64,000 nucleotides of DNA from Cyclobacteriaceae bacterium (lineage in GTDB: Bacteria > Bacteroidota > Bacteroidia > Cytophagales > Cyclobacteriaceae), in the NCBI GenBank assembly GCA_026129485.1, contig JAHCHY010000022.1, positions 1 through 64,000 on the forward strand, written 5' to 3'. This document shows, one piece after another, positions 45,980-56,170 of the stretch. The position numbers and the translations under genes were made by a program. The notes beneath the pieces were generated by a model, which saw only the letters and a list, made by a program, of their open reading frames with translations, was not told where the DNA came from and did not search any database. The first letter of the stretch is position 1. The number at the start of each line of letters is the position of its first letter.

Positions 45980-46450
45980 TTAATCGTTCAGACTTTCACT
46001 GGTAAACATAAAGGGTAGTAAGCTGGTGGCCGATGCGCATTTAATCCATTGGTTATCGGTATGGTGCATAATTACTTCAAAGGGCTTATGCTGGCGTTCT
46101 TCAAATTCGGCCATTACCTGCCGGCATGCCCCGCACGAAGCAGCAGCCGAAAGCTCTTTATGATTTTTTTTGTGGGCCACTACCGCCATTTTTGTAATGC
46201 GCTTACCCTCGTGCTGCGAAGCGGCAGCATATAAGGCTACCCGTTCGGCACACATGCAAAGCGGGTACGATGCATTCTCCTGGTTAGAGCCGGTAATTAC
46301 CGTGCCATCGTCCAGCATAAGGGCCGCACCTACATGAAATTTGGAATAAGGAGCATAAGCATGATGCGCAGCTTCCTTTGCTTTGTGCACCAGGTATTTT
46401 GATTCATTATCCAGCTCATCGAGGTTTTTAAATATTTCAAATCCCTTCAT
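45980..46450 (-). CDS. cdd: cytidine deaminase
   Basis: 156 residues from ATG 46450. The open frame extends 85 codons further, but that part lacks any family similarity and runs into the divergent gene. The zinc site is C-A-E-R (catalytic glutamate) and S-C-G-A-C-R-Q (two cysteine ligands), with the substrate motif Y-A-P-Y-S-K-F-H-V-G-A-A. It deaminates cytidine or deoxycytidine in pyrimidine salvage. It appears to head the minus-strand run with siaC and the ABC gene. Confidence 0.93.
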   Translation of the reverse strand: MKGFEIFKNLDELDNESKYLVHKAKEAAHHAYAPYSKFHVGAALMLDDGTVITGSNQENASYPLCMCAERVALYAAASQHEGKRITKMAVVAHKKNHKELSAAASCGACRQVMAEFEERQHKPFEVIMHHTDNQWIKCASATSLLPFMFTSESLND

Positions 46451-46555
46451 ATCAGTTTCATTTTGGTAGAAGTAGAAAGATAGCAAACACGGTACTGCCA
46501 ACGAAATATTACCTGCAATTTCCATTAAATTGGCGCTTAATACAAAACGGACATT

Positions 46556-47893
46556 ATGTGGAACAGGAATATCCTCGTGTTGGGAGCAGGTCGTTCTTCG
46601 GCTGCCCTGATTGCATACCTGTTGCAGCAGGCAACGCAACATGCATGGAAAGTTACAGTAGGTGATGTAGCGCTTAAGCATGCGCAGGCTCATGTGGCAG
46701 ATCATCCCAACGGAGAAGCGATTGCTTTTTCGATTGACGATGCCCGGGCAGGCTCACCTGCCATTGCTGCTGCCGATGTGGTGATCTCGTTGCTGCCTGC
46801 TCATTTACACCCTGAAGTGGGCAAGCTTTGCTTACAGAACCGCAAACACCTTGTAACCGCCAGCTATGTTTCAGAAGAGATGAAACAATTTGATGCCGAA
46901 GCCAGGCAACTGGGCTTGTTGTTCCTGAATGAATGCGGGCTTGATCCGGGCATCGATCACATGAGCGCCATGCAGGTGCTGGATAGAATTAAAGCCGAAG
47001 GTGGTAAAACAACTTCGTTCGAATCTTTTACCGGTGGATTGATCGCCCCGGAAACAGATCCGGAAAATCCGTGGCGGTATAAATTCACGTGGAATCCACG
47101 CAATGTGGTGATGGCCGGGCAGGGCACTGCAAGATTTTTGCAGGATGGCAAGTATCGTTACATTCCCTACCAGCAATTGTTTACGCGAACAACACCGGTG
47201 GTTGTGCCGGGCTATGGTGCATACGAAGGTTATGCCAACCGCGATTCTTTAAAATACCTCGAAACGTATCAGTTAGAAAATATTCAAACCATGATTCGCG
47301 GCACGTTGCGCAATCAGGGGTATTGCCGTGCGTGGAATATATTGGTACAATTGGGTTGCTGCGATGACAGCTACATCATGGAAGATATTGCTGCGATGAC
47401 CCATCGCGAATTTATGCAATCTTTTTTACCGGCTGACGAACCGGCAGAAAAGCTGGTCGTAAACCTGTTTAGCCTGGAACCGGATGGTGAAGAAATGAAA
47501 CGCTTAGCCTGGAGCGGCTTGTTTTCGGATGAAAAAATCGGGTTAAGCAAAGGAAGCCCGGCCCGCATACTGGAACATATCCTGAATAAACGCTGGAAGC
47601 TGGTGCCGGGCGATAAGGATTTTATTGTGATGTGGCACCGCTTCCGGTATGAGCAGGAGGGAAAATCAAAATGTGTGGAAGCGTGGCTTACCGCGACCGG
47701 CAACAACGAGGTGCATACGGCAATGGCCAAAACCGTGGGGCTGCCTTTGGGCATTGCAGCCAAACTTGTATTGCAAAATAAGCTACGGGCAGTGGGCGTA
47801 ACCATTCCGGTTACGGCTGAATTTTATTTACCCATACTGGAAGAGCTGCGCACCTTTGGTATCGCCCTGCAGGAGCGCGAGGTTGAACGTTAA
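46556..47893 (+). CDS. saccharopine dehydrogenase-like reductase
   Basis: 445 residues with an N-terminal Rossmann motif (V-L-G-A-G-R-S-S) and the saccharopine dehydrogenase core N-E-C-G-L-D-P-G-I-D-H-M. This arrangement matches the glutamate-forming saccharopine dehydrogenase/reductase family (lysine metabolism), but related enzymes act on other imines, so the substrate is not fixed. Its TAA and the stop of the convergent acyltransferase share the tetranucleotide TTAA (47890-47893). Confidence 0.88.
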   Translation: MWNRNILVLGAGRSSAALIAYLLQQATQHAWKVTVGDVALKHAQAHVADHPNGEAIAFSIDDARAGSPAIAAADVVISLLPAHLHPEVGKLCLQNRKHLVTASYVSEEMKQFDAEARQLGLLFLNECGLDPGIDHMSAMQVLDRIKAEGGKTTSFESFTGGLIAPETDPENPWRYKFTWNPRNVVMAGQGTARFLQDGKYRYIPYQQLFTRTTPVVVPGYGAYEGYANRDSLKYLETYQLENIQTMIRGTLRNQGYCRAWNILVQLGCCDDSYIMEDIAAMTHREFMQSFLPADEPAEKLVVNLFSLEPDGEEMKRLAWSGLFSDEKIGLSKGSPARILEHILNKRWKLVPGDKDFIVMWHRFRYEQEGKSKCVEAWLTATGNNEVHTAMAKTVGLPLGIAAKLVLQNKLRAVGVTIPVTAEFYLPILEELRTFGIALQEREVER

Positions 47894-48930
47894 GGTTTAA
47901 GCATGGCAATGCTCAGCGGCAGACTTATCCCGTAAAGAAGGGCAATGATCGGAGAGCCGCTCAGCCATCCGGCCACCGCGATCTGCAAAATATAAAATGC
48001 CGGCACCAGCACCATGCCGGTAGCAAACTTGAGTGAGCCGATAAATTGCGGATCGAGCTTGCGCATACCGGTAATGCTGTGTACCACCATGCGTGCAGGA
48101 AAGTGGTTAACGAGATAATAGATGCGTATAATGAATTGAAAGAAGCCGGTGCGTTTGGGCTGTTGTGCTACAGGTGCGGATGGGGGAGAGTCAACCAGTT
48201 GCTGATCGTGCTGCAGTTGTGCTGCAAGATCGTGGTGATGCTGCCGGTTGGCCTGTAGCGATTTCCATGAGGCTTCGTAATTCGTTTCCGGAATGGAGAG
48301 AATTAAGGGCGTGATGCCGGCTGCAACTTTTGCTAAAAGCGCTTCGGTTTTTTGAACCGGGTTCTCATCAAAGTAATCATTAGCCAGGGGAATGGCACTT
48401 CCGAAGCTTACCAGCACGCGCGAACGAAACGCGGTGTGATGCTCATAATGAATGCCAACCGGCACAAGCTGAACGGATACATTTTGCTGTAAGGCTGCCT
48501 GCGCAATTCGGGCAAACCCTTTTTGCAGGGGACGTAAATTGTAATGTTCGTTGTGATTCCCTTCGCCAAAAATCAAAACCGATTCCCCGGCTTTCAGCAA
48601 GGCAGCACAGTTTTCTATGATCGCCTCGTTTTTGCGCAGCGTATCAAATCCATCGCGAAAGCGATATACCGGCATCATTTGAATAAAGGTAAGCAGGGTA
48701 TACGCCCAATTCTTTTTAAATACATTGGCCCGCGCCAGCGCCCACGGGTTACGATGCGAGCTGCAGATAACCAGCACCGCGTCCAGGAATGCGTTCTGAT
48801 GATTGGACACAAAAATCACCGGGCCACCCGGTACGGCAGCCGGCTTTCGGATCTGCCACCTGCTGAAATAGAAATGCAGGGCCACCCGGCAATATAACTT
48901 CAGGCTTTTATAAAATAATTTTTGCAGCAC
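47890..48930 (-). CDS. 1-acyl-glycerol-3-phosphate acyltransferase-like (PlsC family)
   Basis: 346 residues. The acyltransferase motif is S-N-H-Q-N-A-F-L-D (His44), with the second motif F-G-E-G-N-H where many relatives have F-P-E-G. Two or three hydrophobic helices near the C-terminus anchor it in the inner membrane. It probably acylates a glycerophospholipid precursor; other PlsC relatives modify other lipids. Start is GTG 48930. The symporter gene lies just upstream, 7 bp away, so the two are coupled. Confidence 0.85.
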   Translation of the reverse strand: MLQKLFYKSLKLYCRVALHFYFSRWQIRKPAAVPGGPVIFVSNHQNAFLDAVLVICSSHRNPWALARANVFKKNWAYTLLTFIQMMPVYRFRDGFDTLRKNEAIIENCAALLKAGESVLIFGEGNHNEHYNLRPLQKGFARIAQAALQQNVSVQLVPVGIHYEHHTAFRSRVLVSFGSAIPLANDYFDENPVQKTEALLAKVAAGITPLILSIPETNYEASWKSLQANRQHHHDLAAQLQHDQQLVDSPPSAPVAQQPKRTGFFQFIIRIYYLVNHFPARMVVHSITGMRKLDPQFIGSLKFATGMVLVPAFYILQIAVAGWLSGSPIIALLYGISLPLSIAMLKP

Positions 48931-48937
48931 CGGGCAA

Positions 48938-49837
48938 TCAGGATTGAGTTACAGGATTTCTTCTGCGCATAACCGATGCAAAGGCAAGTCCTGAAACGAG
49001 ATGCCACACGCCCCACCAGGCTGCCACCACAGCCATGGCGATGTTACCATCAAAAAAACCAAAGATCAGGATCAATGCGAGGCCGGAGTTCTGAATGCCG
49101 GTTTCAATGGCTACGGTACGGTTAACGTCCTCCGGATTTTTAAGCGCCTTGCTGAGGTAATAAGCAACGAGCAGGGCCAGGCCGTTATGCAGCAATACAA
49201 GCCAGAATACATTACCCAGGTGCACGGCAAAAGCTTGCTGGTTGTTCAGAACGGCCGCGACAATAAAGCCGATCAGCATAAGCATGGAAGCGATACGAAC
49301 CGGCTGCGCAATTTTTTGTGCCAGGCGCGACAGATGGATGGCCATGCTCATACCCGCCATCAGCGGAACGAGCAGAATGGCGATCATATTAACTAATAAA
49401 GACATCAGGTCTACTTCAAATGATTTTATCTCGGCAGAAAGTGATGGCAATACTGATCCCCACAGAAAAAAACCAAGCGGTGTGATGAAGAATGCGCCCA
49501 GCGATGAAAATGCCGTCAGCGTTACCGACAAGGCAACATGCCCGCGGGCGATCTGTGTAAAAAAGTTAGAAACGTTTCCTCCCGGGCAGCAGGCTACCAG
49601 CAGCATGCCCAATGCCGTGCCAGTGGAAACAGGTAATACCGAAATCAATGCCAGTGTTAAAGCCGGCAGCAGGATAATCTGCGAAAACAAACCGGTAAGA
49701 ATTGCCTTCTTTTGGCCTGCCAGTTGCGTAAAGTGCGACCACCGGATATCCAGCGCCACACCGAACATGATAATAGCGAGGCAGATATTTAAAACGGTAA
49801 GGCTGCTTTCGGAAAATTGAATAGCGGTTTCAGGCAA
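48938..49837 (-). CDS. bile acid:sodium symporter family protein
   Basis: 299 residues with nine or ten membrane helices. The family motifs around the crossover helices are visible: C-C-P-G-G-N-V-S-N-F near residue 85 and E-T-G-I-Q-N-S-G-L-A near residue 245. Members move bile acids or other organic anions with sodium; the physiological substrate in environmental bacteria is unclear. The start codon appears to be TTG at 49837. Confidence 0.9.
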   Translation of the reverse strand: MPETAIQFSESSLTVLNICLAIIMFGVALDIRWSHFTQLAGQKKAILTGLFSQIILLPALTLALISVLPVSTGTALGMLLVACCPGGNVSNFFTQIARGHVALSVTLTAFSSLGAFFITPLGFFLWGSVLPSLSAEIKSFEVDLMSLLVNMIAILLVPLMAGMSMAIHLSRLAQKIAQPVRIASMLMLIGFIVAAVLNNQQAFAVHLGNVFWLVLLHNGLALLVAYYLSKALKNPEDVNRTVAIETGIQNSGLALILIFGFFDGNIAMAVVAAWWGVWHLVSGLAFASVMRRRNPVTQS

Positions 49838-49879
49838 GCGGTGCAGGTTTTGATTTAAAGATACAGGTTTGACTGAAAA

Positions 49880-50350
49880 TCAATACCCGGTTTCTTTTGA
49901 CTGATTTTCTTCATACCAGGTATCGGTAAGCAGATCATCGCCCAACGCAGCCGATACGGCAAGCTGGTCGCACCGCTCGTTTTCCGGGTGGCCGGCATGA
50001 CCTTTTACCCAACTGAACTTAGGACGAAAGCGATGGTGCAACGGAATGTACCGTTGCCATAAATCGGCATTGGCTTTTTTGGCAAAGTTTTTTTTCTGCC
50101 ACCCCCACAGCCAGCCTTTCTCAATGGCGTCTATTACATATTTCGAATCGGAATAAACGGTAATGGCCATCCCGAATTTTTTGATGGCCTCAAGCGCCAC
50201 AATTACCGCCAGCAATTCCATGCGGTTGTTGGTGGTAAGCCGGTAGCCCTGGCTCAGCTCTTTTACATGCCCGTTAAACTTCAGGATAATACCATACCCC
50301 CCGGGGCCGGGGTTGCCTTGTGCAGCGCCATCCGTATAGATGCGAATCAT
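49880..50350 (-). CDS. rnhA: ribonuclease HI
   Basis: 156 residues with all catalytic acids: Y-T-D-G-A (Asp7), R-M-E-L-L (glutamate), Y-S-D-S-K (aspartate) and N-E-R-C-D (aspartate), plus the W-V-K-G-H-A-G-H handle. It removes RNA from RNA:DNA hybrids during replication. Stand-alone gene, 42 bp downstream of the symporter's start region. Confidence 0.96.
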   Translation of the reverse strand: MIRIYTDGAAQGNPGPGGYGIILKFNGHVKELSQGYRLTTNNRMELLAVIVALEAIKKFGMAITVYSDSKYVIDAIEKGWLWGWQKKNFAKKANADLWQRYIPLHHRFRPKFSWVKGHAGHPENERCDQLAVSAALGDDLLTDTWYEENQSKETGY

Positions 50351-50422
50351 TCGGTAAAAATATGGTTTTCATAATGATTGTGTGCAGGATTTTAGCTGCG
50401 GCAGGTTTTGATTTTTTTTGCG

Positions 50423-51393
50423 CTACATGATGTATTCACCATCAATGCTCTTAACCGGTTCAGGTATATTTTCTTCTCCCATCATTTCAAGCAAATTGAT
50501 CTCTATGGTGCGCGTGATCTGGTCGACCGGTACTCCCGTAGGTATAGGTTCAAAAGGGTCTAACAGTATCTGGCCTATAGCCTGTATGGTAAAAAACACG
50601 TATCCCAGCAAGGTGCCGAAAACAGCTTCCCCATATCCCGATGAATGTCAATGGTCATGGTTGCGCTAAAATGAAAACCATATAAAGCCCGTGCATAATA
50701 ATTATATGTGGTGGGAAAGACCGTGTTCCTTATCCGTTCGGATTTCCCCATGTCATCGCAAAACGCTGTGATCATGCTGTTCATTTCCATGAACTTGAAC
50801 CCATCAATGCTTTTGTTCTGGCAGAGCCATTCCAGATCTTTCGACTGCAGGGATAAAATAGCGTTATGCAAATTGGTTTGACCGGCTGTTTCCGCTGCTT
50901 CTTCTGCTGACAGGTAATTGAGGTAGTCCCGTTCGCCTGAATTTCGCAAGTACGATTTCAGGGCATACAAAAAGGCAATGTGCCGCTTGATGAGCCTTTC
51001 CCTTTTCTCTTGCAAGTCGGGCAGGGATATACCCGGGCCCGGTTGTGTATGATACAAAACCTGTCGTGCCCATGTTCTTGAATTGTTCACAAGGGAGCCC
51101 CATATTTTTCTTGCCTCCCACCACCTGTCGTACGCCTGGTTATTATTAAAACCGATAAAAAACGCCAGGGCTGTTCCCAAAACGGTAGGCACGAAAACAG
51201 GAAATGAAAAATAATTTTTCAGCCATAGCTCGTTTATAAAATAAGCTGCAAAGCAGGTGAGTATGGAAAACACAAAGTTTTTCCAGGTGCCTTCTACTAT
51301 CCTGTGAATTTGAATTCTGTGCGTTATGATCATTTGTGTCCTGTTATTGTATCGCGTAAGGCAGGTAATAATCCTGTAAAAGAAGCTGCCCAT
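50423..51393 (-). pseudogene. bestrophin-family anion channel, frameshifted near the 3' end
   Basis: The main frame (ATG 51393, or more likely ATG 51333) encodes a bestrophin-like membrane protein, including F-F-I-G-F-N-N-N-Q-A-Y-D-R-W-W-E-A-R. At a run of four C on the plus strand (50629-50632; G4 in the coding strand) the frame is lost and stops after 17 unrelated codons. In the next frame the family sequence resumes at once (G-E-A-V-F-G-T-L-L-G-Y to R-T-I-E-I-N-L-L-E-M) and ends at TAG 50423. One extra G restores a protein of about 303-323 residues. This is a recent mutation, a slippery phase-variable tract or a sequencing error. Confidence 0.88.
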
Positions 51394-51482
51394 GCAGGGT
51401 GGTATCTTTTTAATAAATATAAGGGATTCCCGGCTTTTGCTGGTTGAATTTCAGGGAAAGGAGCTTTTCCTAACCAGAAAGA

Positions 51483-51884
51483 TTATTTTCGTATTTGTGC
51501 TATCAGCAATTTTGCCAGGCAGCTCATTAGCCCTAACAGTAGCCAATAGAAGGGAGCTATTATAAGTAATGTTAGGCCGTACGAGTCGTAAACTTTTATA
51601 CTGTCAAGATTTTTAATTTCAGCTTTATGACTTTCCAGGTAACTGTTTAAAAAAAGCAAATGGGTTAGTGTTACAGATGCTCCAGCTAAAACGGCAAACA
51701 TAAATTTGCTTAAATAAGGTCTTTCTTTGAAGAAATTAATTTCAATAGCGGCAATCGTTATTATCAGCGATAGCCACACCAATAATTCATATTCACCGGG
51801 TATCACAAAAAGCGTAAGCAACCCGCTGATTATACCCATAACAATTGGAAGAAGCGTTTTTTTATTGATCGGCTTTATGTTCAT
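51483..51884 (-). CDS. small four-helix membrane protein, unknown
   Basis: 133 residues with four hydrophobic helices (about 12-28, 34-50, 60-80 and 104-125). No family recognised. Its start overlaps the end of the acetyltransferase gene by 23 bp, so the pair is translationally coupled. Confidence 0.6.
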   Translation of the reverse strand: MNIKPINKKTLLPIVMGIISGLLTLFVIPGEYELLVWLSLIITIAAIEINFFKERPYLSKFMFAVLAGASVTLTHLLFLNSYLESHKAEIKNLDSIKVYDSYGLTLLIIAPFYWLLLGLMSCLAKLLIAQIRK

Positions 51885-52380
51885 TCCTGTATATTCTGAA
51901 AAACGAAACGGGCTTACCGTCTATATATTTTTCGCTGGTCTTTGTCATTCCTATTGAAACAGCAGTGTGCAGGGAAGCGCTGTTGGGTGTATCACAAGCG
52001 GCATCGATATAGTCAAAACCTAAATTTGCCCACACATAGTCCAACAGCTTTAACGAGGCTTCTTTAGCGTAACCTGATTTTGTATGGCTCGGAAGCAAAG
52101 CATACAGTAGCTGGGGTTGGTTTTCATTGTAAAAATGCCATAGCCCGGTAAAACCAATTATCCCGTTGTGGTCTTTCAGCTTTATTAACCATAAACCATA
52201 TCCTTTGTCAGAAAATAATTGATTGCTTATGCTTATAAATTCCCCGACTTGCTCGTTGCTCAATATCTCGTCATCGAACAAATATTTTCTAACGAAGGGG
52301 TTGGTAATAATGCCCCGGAGTGTTTCAAGCTTCTCTAACGAAACCGGCTCTAAAACTAATCTTTCTGTTTCTAATGTCAT
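51862..52380 (-). CDS. GNAT family N-acetyltransferase (RimJ/RimL-like)
   Basis: 172 residues beginning L-E-T-E-R-L-V-L-E-P, the typical opening of the RimJ/RimL subgroup, with the acetyl-CoA site region near L-L-P-S-H-T-K-S-G-Y-A-K-E-A and the late A-A-C-D-T-P-N-S-A-S strand and helix. Its acceptor (protein N-terminus, aminoglycoside or small amine) is not predictable. It overlaps the downstream membrane-protein gene. Confidence 0.88.
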   Translation of the reverse strand: MTLETERLVLEPVSLEKLETLRGIITNPFVRKYLFDDEILSNEQVGEFISISNQLFSDKGYGLWLIKLKDHNGIIGFTGLWHFYNENQPQLLYALLPSHTKSGYAKEASLKLLDYVWANLGFDYIDAACDTPNSASLHTAVSIGMTKTSEKYIDGKPVSFFRIYRNEHKADQ

Positions 52381-52572
52381 TTCCTAATATAAATTTCCAT
52401 ACAAATTAGCCGACTGGTTAAAAATCAATTCTACCTGTTGTTCCGGAAAAAGAAGGCAGGTTGGCAGGTACTGAGGTAAATCTGAGCATAGCAAAGAAAA
52501 TATACAAGATTGCTTCTATAAATGAGGGCAGCCGCTTAAGTTTAAGGCAGAACTTGGCATAATATCCAAATA

Positions 52573-53475
52573 ATGAGTACAAACAGCTATTTGCATTCCC
52601 CCGGCTTTCGCTTCCGGGAGGCTATGCAAAAAGAAAAGCCGCTGCAAATCGTAGGCGCCATAAACGCCAATCATGCTTTATTGGCGCGGCAGACGGGCTT
52701 CCATGCTATCTATCTTTCGGGCGGTGGTGTAGCTGCCGGCTCTCTGGGCATACCTGATCTGGGCATTACAACGCTTGAAGATGTGCTCATAGATATTCAG
52801 CGCATTACCAACGTATGTGATTTGCCGCTTTTGGTGGATGTGGATACCGGTTTTGGCCCGTCTGCATTCAATGTAGCGCGTACTGTAAAATCGTTGATTA
52901 AAGCAGGCGCTGCTGCATTGCACATAGAAGACCAGGTAGGCGCGAAACGCTGCGGGCATCGCCCCGGCAAAGAGGTAGTCAGCAAAGAAGAGATGGCGGA
53001 CAGGCTAAAGGCTGCTGTTGATGCCCGTACCGATGAGCACTTTGTAATTGGTGCAAGAACAGATGCTTTTGCAAATGAGGGCCTGGAAAAAACATTGGAA
53101 AGGGCCATAGCTTATAAAGAAGCCGGGGCCGATTTCATTTTTGCGGAAGCTGTTCCCGATTTATCCGGTTATCAAAAATTTGTGAATGCAACAGGAATCC
53201 CCGTACTGGCAAACATTACAGAGTTTGGCATGATACCCCTGTACACGGTAGATGAATTGAGGGATGCGGGAGTAGGGCTGGCTTTATACCCGTTATCTGC
53301 TTTTCGTGCGGCCAACAAAGCAGCCGAAAATGTCTATCAGCACATCCGCAAAGACGGAACCCAAAAAAATGTGTTGCACACCATGCAAACGCGGGAAGAG
53401 CTGTATAAGAATATCGGCTATCACGATTATGAGCAAAAATTAGATAACCTTTTTAAAAAGAATAAAAATGGCTGA
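52573..53475 (+). CDS. prpB: methylisocitrate lyase
   Basis: 300 residues. The active-site motif K-R-C-G-H-R-P-G-K with its catalytic cysteine is the PrpB signature, and the metal-binding D-V-D-T-G-F-G segment is present. It splits 2-methylisocitrate into pyruvate and succinate, the last step of the methylcitrate cycle. It starts the prpBCD operon and overlaps prpC by 8 bp. The 192-bp gap upstream shows no recognised regulator site and no PrpR gene is adjacent. Confidence 0.95.
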   Translation: MSTNSYLHSPGFRFREAMQKEKPLQIVGAINANHALLARQTGFHAIYLSGGGVAAGSLGIPDLGITTLEDVLIDIQRITNVCDLPLLVDVDTGFGPSAFNVARTVKSLIKAGAAALHIEDQVGAKRCGHRPGKEVVSKEEMADRLKAAVDARTDEHFVIGARTDAFANEGLEKTLERAIAYKEAGADFIFAEAVPDLSGYQKFVNATGIPVLANITEFGMIPLYTVDELRDAGVGLALYPLSAFRAANKAAENVYQHIRKDGTQKNVLHTMQTREELYKNIGYHDYEQKLDNLFKKNKNG

Positions 53476-54625
53476 CAGCAAAGAAACAACAACGGCATTC
53501 AAGCCCAAGAAAAGCGTTGCGCTTTCAGGTGTGGCAGCAGGCAACACGGCTCTTTGCAGCGTGGGTAAAAGCGGGAACGATTTACATTACAGGGGATATA
53601 ACATTCTGGATCTGGCGGAGAAAGCGCAGTTTGAAGAGACCGCTTATTTACTGATTCACGGTTCGCTGCCAACGGCTGCCCGGTTAAAATCATACAAGGC
53701 AAAATTAAAAGGATTAAGAGGATTGCCGCAGGCATTAAAAAATGTATTGAAGAATCTGCCGGCAGCTTCTCACCCGATGGATGTGCTGCGTACTGCCACC
53801 TCTGTTTTGGGTTCGGTGCAACCCGAAAAAGACGACCATAATGTTGCCGGTGCGAAAGATATAGCCGATAAGCTGCTGGCTTCTTTCAGCTCCGCATTAT
53901 TGTACTGGTATCACTATACGCACAACGGAAAAGAAATAGAAGTGGAAACCGATGACGAAACCATTGGCGGGCATTTTTTGCATCTTCTGCACGGAAGAAA
54001 ACCCGCGGCATCGTGGGAAAGGGCGATGCAGATTTCGTTGAACCTGTATGCCGAGCATGAATTCAACGCCTCCACGTTTACCGGCCGGGTAATTGCCGGA
54101 ACGGGTTCCGATATTTATTCGGCCGTTACGGGAGCCATCGGAGCGTTAAGAGGGCCGAAACATGGCGGAGCTAATGAAGTGGCTTTCGACATACAAAGCC
54201 GTTACAGCTCGCCCGATGAAGCGGAAGAGGACATTCGTGAACGCCTGACCAAGAAAGAAGTGATTATCGGTTTCGGGCACCCGGTTTATACCATTTCTGA
54301 TCCGAGAAATGTAGTCATTAAAAAAGTAGCCAAAGCGCTTTCGGAAGAAGCCGGGGATATGCTGCTGTATAATATTGCCGAACGGTTGGAAACCCTGATG
54401 TGGAGTGAAAAGAAAATGTTCCCGAACCTGGACTGGTTTTCCGCAGTTTCTTATCATTTGATGGGCGTGCCTACCCTCATGTTCACACCGCTGTTTGTAA
54501 TATCAAGAGTTACCGGGTGGAGCGCTCATATCATGGAGCAAAGACAGGACGGAAAAATCATTCGTCCGAGCGCTAATTACATCGGGCCGGAGAATAAAAA
54601 ATTTGTGCCGATAGAGCATAGATGA
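53468..54625 (+). CDS. prpC: 2-methylcitrate synthase
   Basis: 385 residues of the citrate synthase family. Catalytic residues are visible in P-K-H-G-G-A-N-E (His), G-F-G-H-P-V-Y (His) and the late aspartate in N-L-D-W-F-S. Length and operon position with prpB and prpD mark it as the methylcitrate synthase, which condenses propionyl-CoA with oxaloacetate. Confidence 0.94.
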   Translation: MADSKETTTAFKPKKSVALSGVAAGNTALCSVGKSGNDLHYRGYNILDLAEKAQFEETAYLLIHGSLPTAARLKSYKAKLKGLRGLPQALKNVLKNLPAASHPMDVLRTATSVLGSVQPEKDDHNVAGAKDIADKLLASFSSALLYWYHYTHNGKEIEVETDDETIGGHFLHLLHGRKPAASWERAMQISLNLYAEHEFNASTFTGRVIAGTGSDIYSAVTGAIGALRGPKHGGANEVAFDIQSRYSSPDEAEEDIRERLTKKEVIIGFGHPVYTISDPRNVVIKKVAKALSEEAGDMLLYNIAERLETLMWSEKKMFPNLDWFSAVSYHLMGVPTLMFTPLFVISRVTGWSAHIMEQRQDGKIIRPSANYIGPENKKFVPIEHR

Positions 54626-54689
54626 GTTGAAAGTGGAAGCGATATAACCGTTTTCAACTTTCAGCTATCAACTAAATGAACTTTCAACT
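54625..54689. repeat. reiterated CAACTTT-word dyad between prpC and prpD
   Basis: AGTTGAAAG at 54625-54633 can pair with CTTTCAACT at 54681-54689 (9 bp), or its first eight bases with TTTCAACT at 54652-54659. The word CAACTTT/CAACTAAA recurs across the gap. Same construction as the dyads at 26483, 57318, 58800 and 61124, with a different word. It fills the 73-bp gap inside an operon. Confidence 0.6.
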
Positions 54690-54698
54690 TTTAATTAA

Positions 54699-56147
54699 AT
54701 GAGTCGCATTTCAAATGAAAGACCGCAACCGGATAAAGTATTGGCGGATATTGCGGATTATGTATTAAGCTACGAAATCAAAAATGAGTTAGCCTGGAAA
54801 ACAGCTCACTACTGCCTGTTAGACACGATTGGTTGCGGCCTGGAAGCGTTAACCTATCCTGCCTGTACCAAGCTGTTAGGGCCTGTTGTAAAAGGTACTG
54901 TTGTGCCTGACGGGGCAAAAGTGCCGGGTACACAATTCCAGTTAGACCCGATACAGGCCGCATTTAATATAGGCGCGATTATTCGCTGGCTGGATTTTAA
55001 CGATACCTGGCTGGCGGCAGAGTGGGGCCATCCTTCGGATAACCTGGGTGGAATTTTAGCTACGGCAGACTGGTTATCCCGAACCCACATAGCCGAAGGG
55101 AAGGCTCCTTTGAAAATGAAGCAGGTGCTTGAAGCCATGATTATGGCGCACGAAATCCAGGGCGTGCTGGCTTTGGAAAACTCATTTAATAAAGCAGGGT
55201 TAGACCACGTGATCTTAGTGAAAGTCGCTTCCACTGCTGTAGTCGGAAAGCTGATCGGGCTGACCCGTGATGAATTGATCAATGCAATCTCGCTGGCATT
55301 TGTTGACGGACAATCCTTAAGAACATATCGCCACGCTCCGAATACGGGCTCTCGTAAATCCTGGGCTGCGGGGGATGCTACTTCAAGAGCTGTTCGTTTG
55401 GCATTGATAGCTAAAACCGGTGAAATGGGTTATCCGTCTGTACTGACTGCTAAAACCTGGGGATTCTATGATGTTTCTTTTAAAGGAAATGCATTCAAAT
55501 TCCAGAGAGATTACAGCTCTTATGTAATGGAAAATGTATTGTTCAAAATTTCTTTCCCTGCAGAATTTCACTCTCAAACAGCCGTGGAAGCTGCCATGAC
55601 TTTGCACGGAAAACTGAAAGCATCAGGTAAATCAACTGACGATATTAAGAAGATAACCATTCGCACCCACGAAGCGGCTATCCGCATCATTGACAAAAAA
55701 GGCCCGTTGAACAACCCGGCTGACCGCGACCACTGTATCCAGTATATGGTTGCCGTTCCATTGATCTACGGCAGACTGACGGCTGCCGATTATGAAGACA
55801 ATGTAGCTGCCGACCCAAGAATTGATGCGCTTCGTGATAAGATGGAATGTGTGGAAGATGTTCAGTTTACCAAAGATTACCACGACCCTGAAAAACGCTC
55901 CATTGCCAACGCATTGACTGTTACGTTAAATGACGGTACTGTTTTGGATGAAGTAGAAGTTGAATATCCTATCGGGCACAAGCGCAGAAGGGAAGAAGGC
56001 ATCCCTGAATTGATTAAAAAATATAAAATCAACCTGGCGCGGATGTTCCCGGAAAAGCAGCAAAGATCAGTATTGGAAAAAACTTTGGAATATGACAAAT
56101 TGCTGAACCTGAACGTAAACGAGTTTGTGGACGCTTTGGTAATTTAA
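54699..56147 (+). CDS. prpD: 2-methylcitrate dehydratase
   Basis: 482 residues of the MmgE/PrpD family, with D-T-I-G-C-G-L-E near the N-terminus and the late R-D-H-C-I-Q-Y segment. It dehydrates 2-methylcitrate to cis-2-methylaconitate in the second step of the cycle. The cofactor-independent PrpD type matches a pathway without AcnD, which is not seen here. queH follows after 23 bp. Confidence 0.94.
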   Translation: MSRISNERPQPDKVLADIADYVLSYEIKNELAWKTAHYCLLDTIGCGLEALTYPACTKLLGPVVKGTVVPDGAKVPGTQFQLDPIQAAFNIGAIIRWLDFNDTWLAAEWGHPSDNLGGILATADWLSRTHIAEGKAPLKMKQVLEAMIMAHEIQGVLALENSFNKAGLDHVILVKVASTAVVGKLIGLTRDELINAISLAFVDGQSLRTYRHAPNTGSRKSWAAGDATSRAVRLALIAKTGEMGYPSVLTAKTWGFYDVSFKGNAFKFQRDYSSYVMENVLFKISFPAEFHSQTAVEAAMTLHGKLKASGKSTDDIKKITIRTHEAAIRIIDKKGPLNNPADRDHCIQYMVAVPLIYGRLTAADYEDNVAADPRIDALRDKMECVEDVQFTKDYHDPEKRSIANALTVTLNDGTVLDEVEVEYPIGHKRRREEGIPELIKKYKINLARMFPEKQQRSVLEKTLEYDKLLNLNVNEFVDALVI

Positions 56148-56170
56148 GAACGAATCCATATCAATAGAAA

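Noticed and set aside
46451-46705. 85-codon N-terminal extension of cytidine deaminase
   Set aside because: No family similarity, overlaps the divergent reductase gene, and ATG 46450 gives the normal length.
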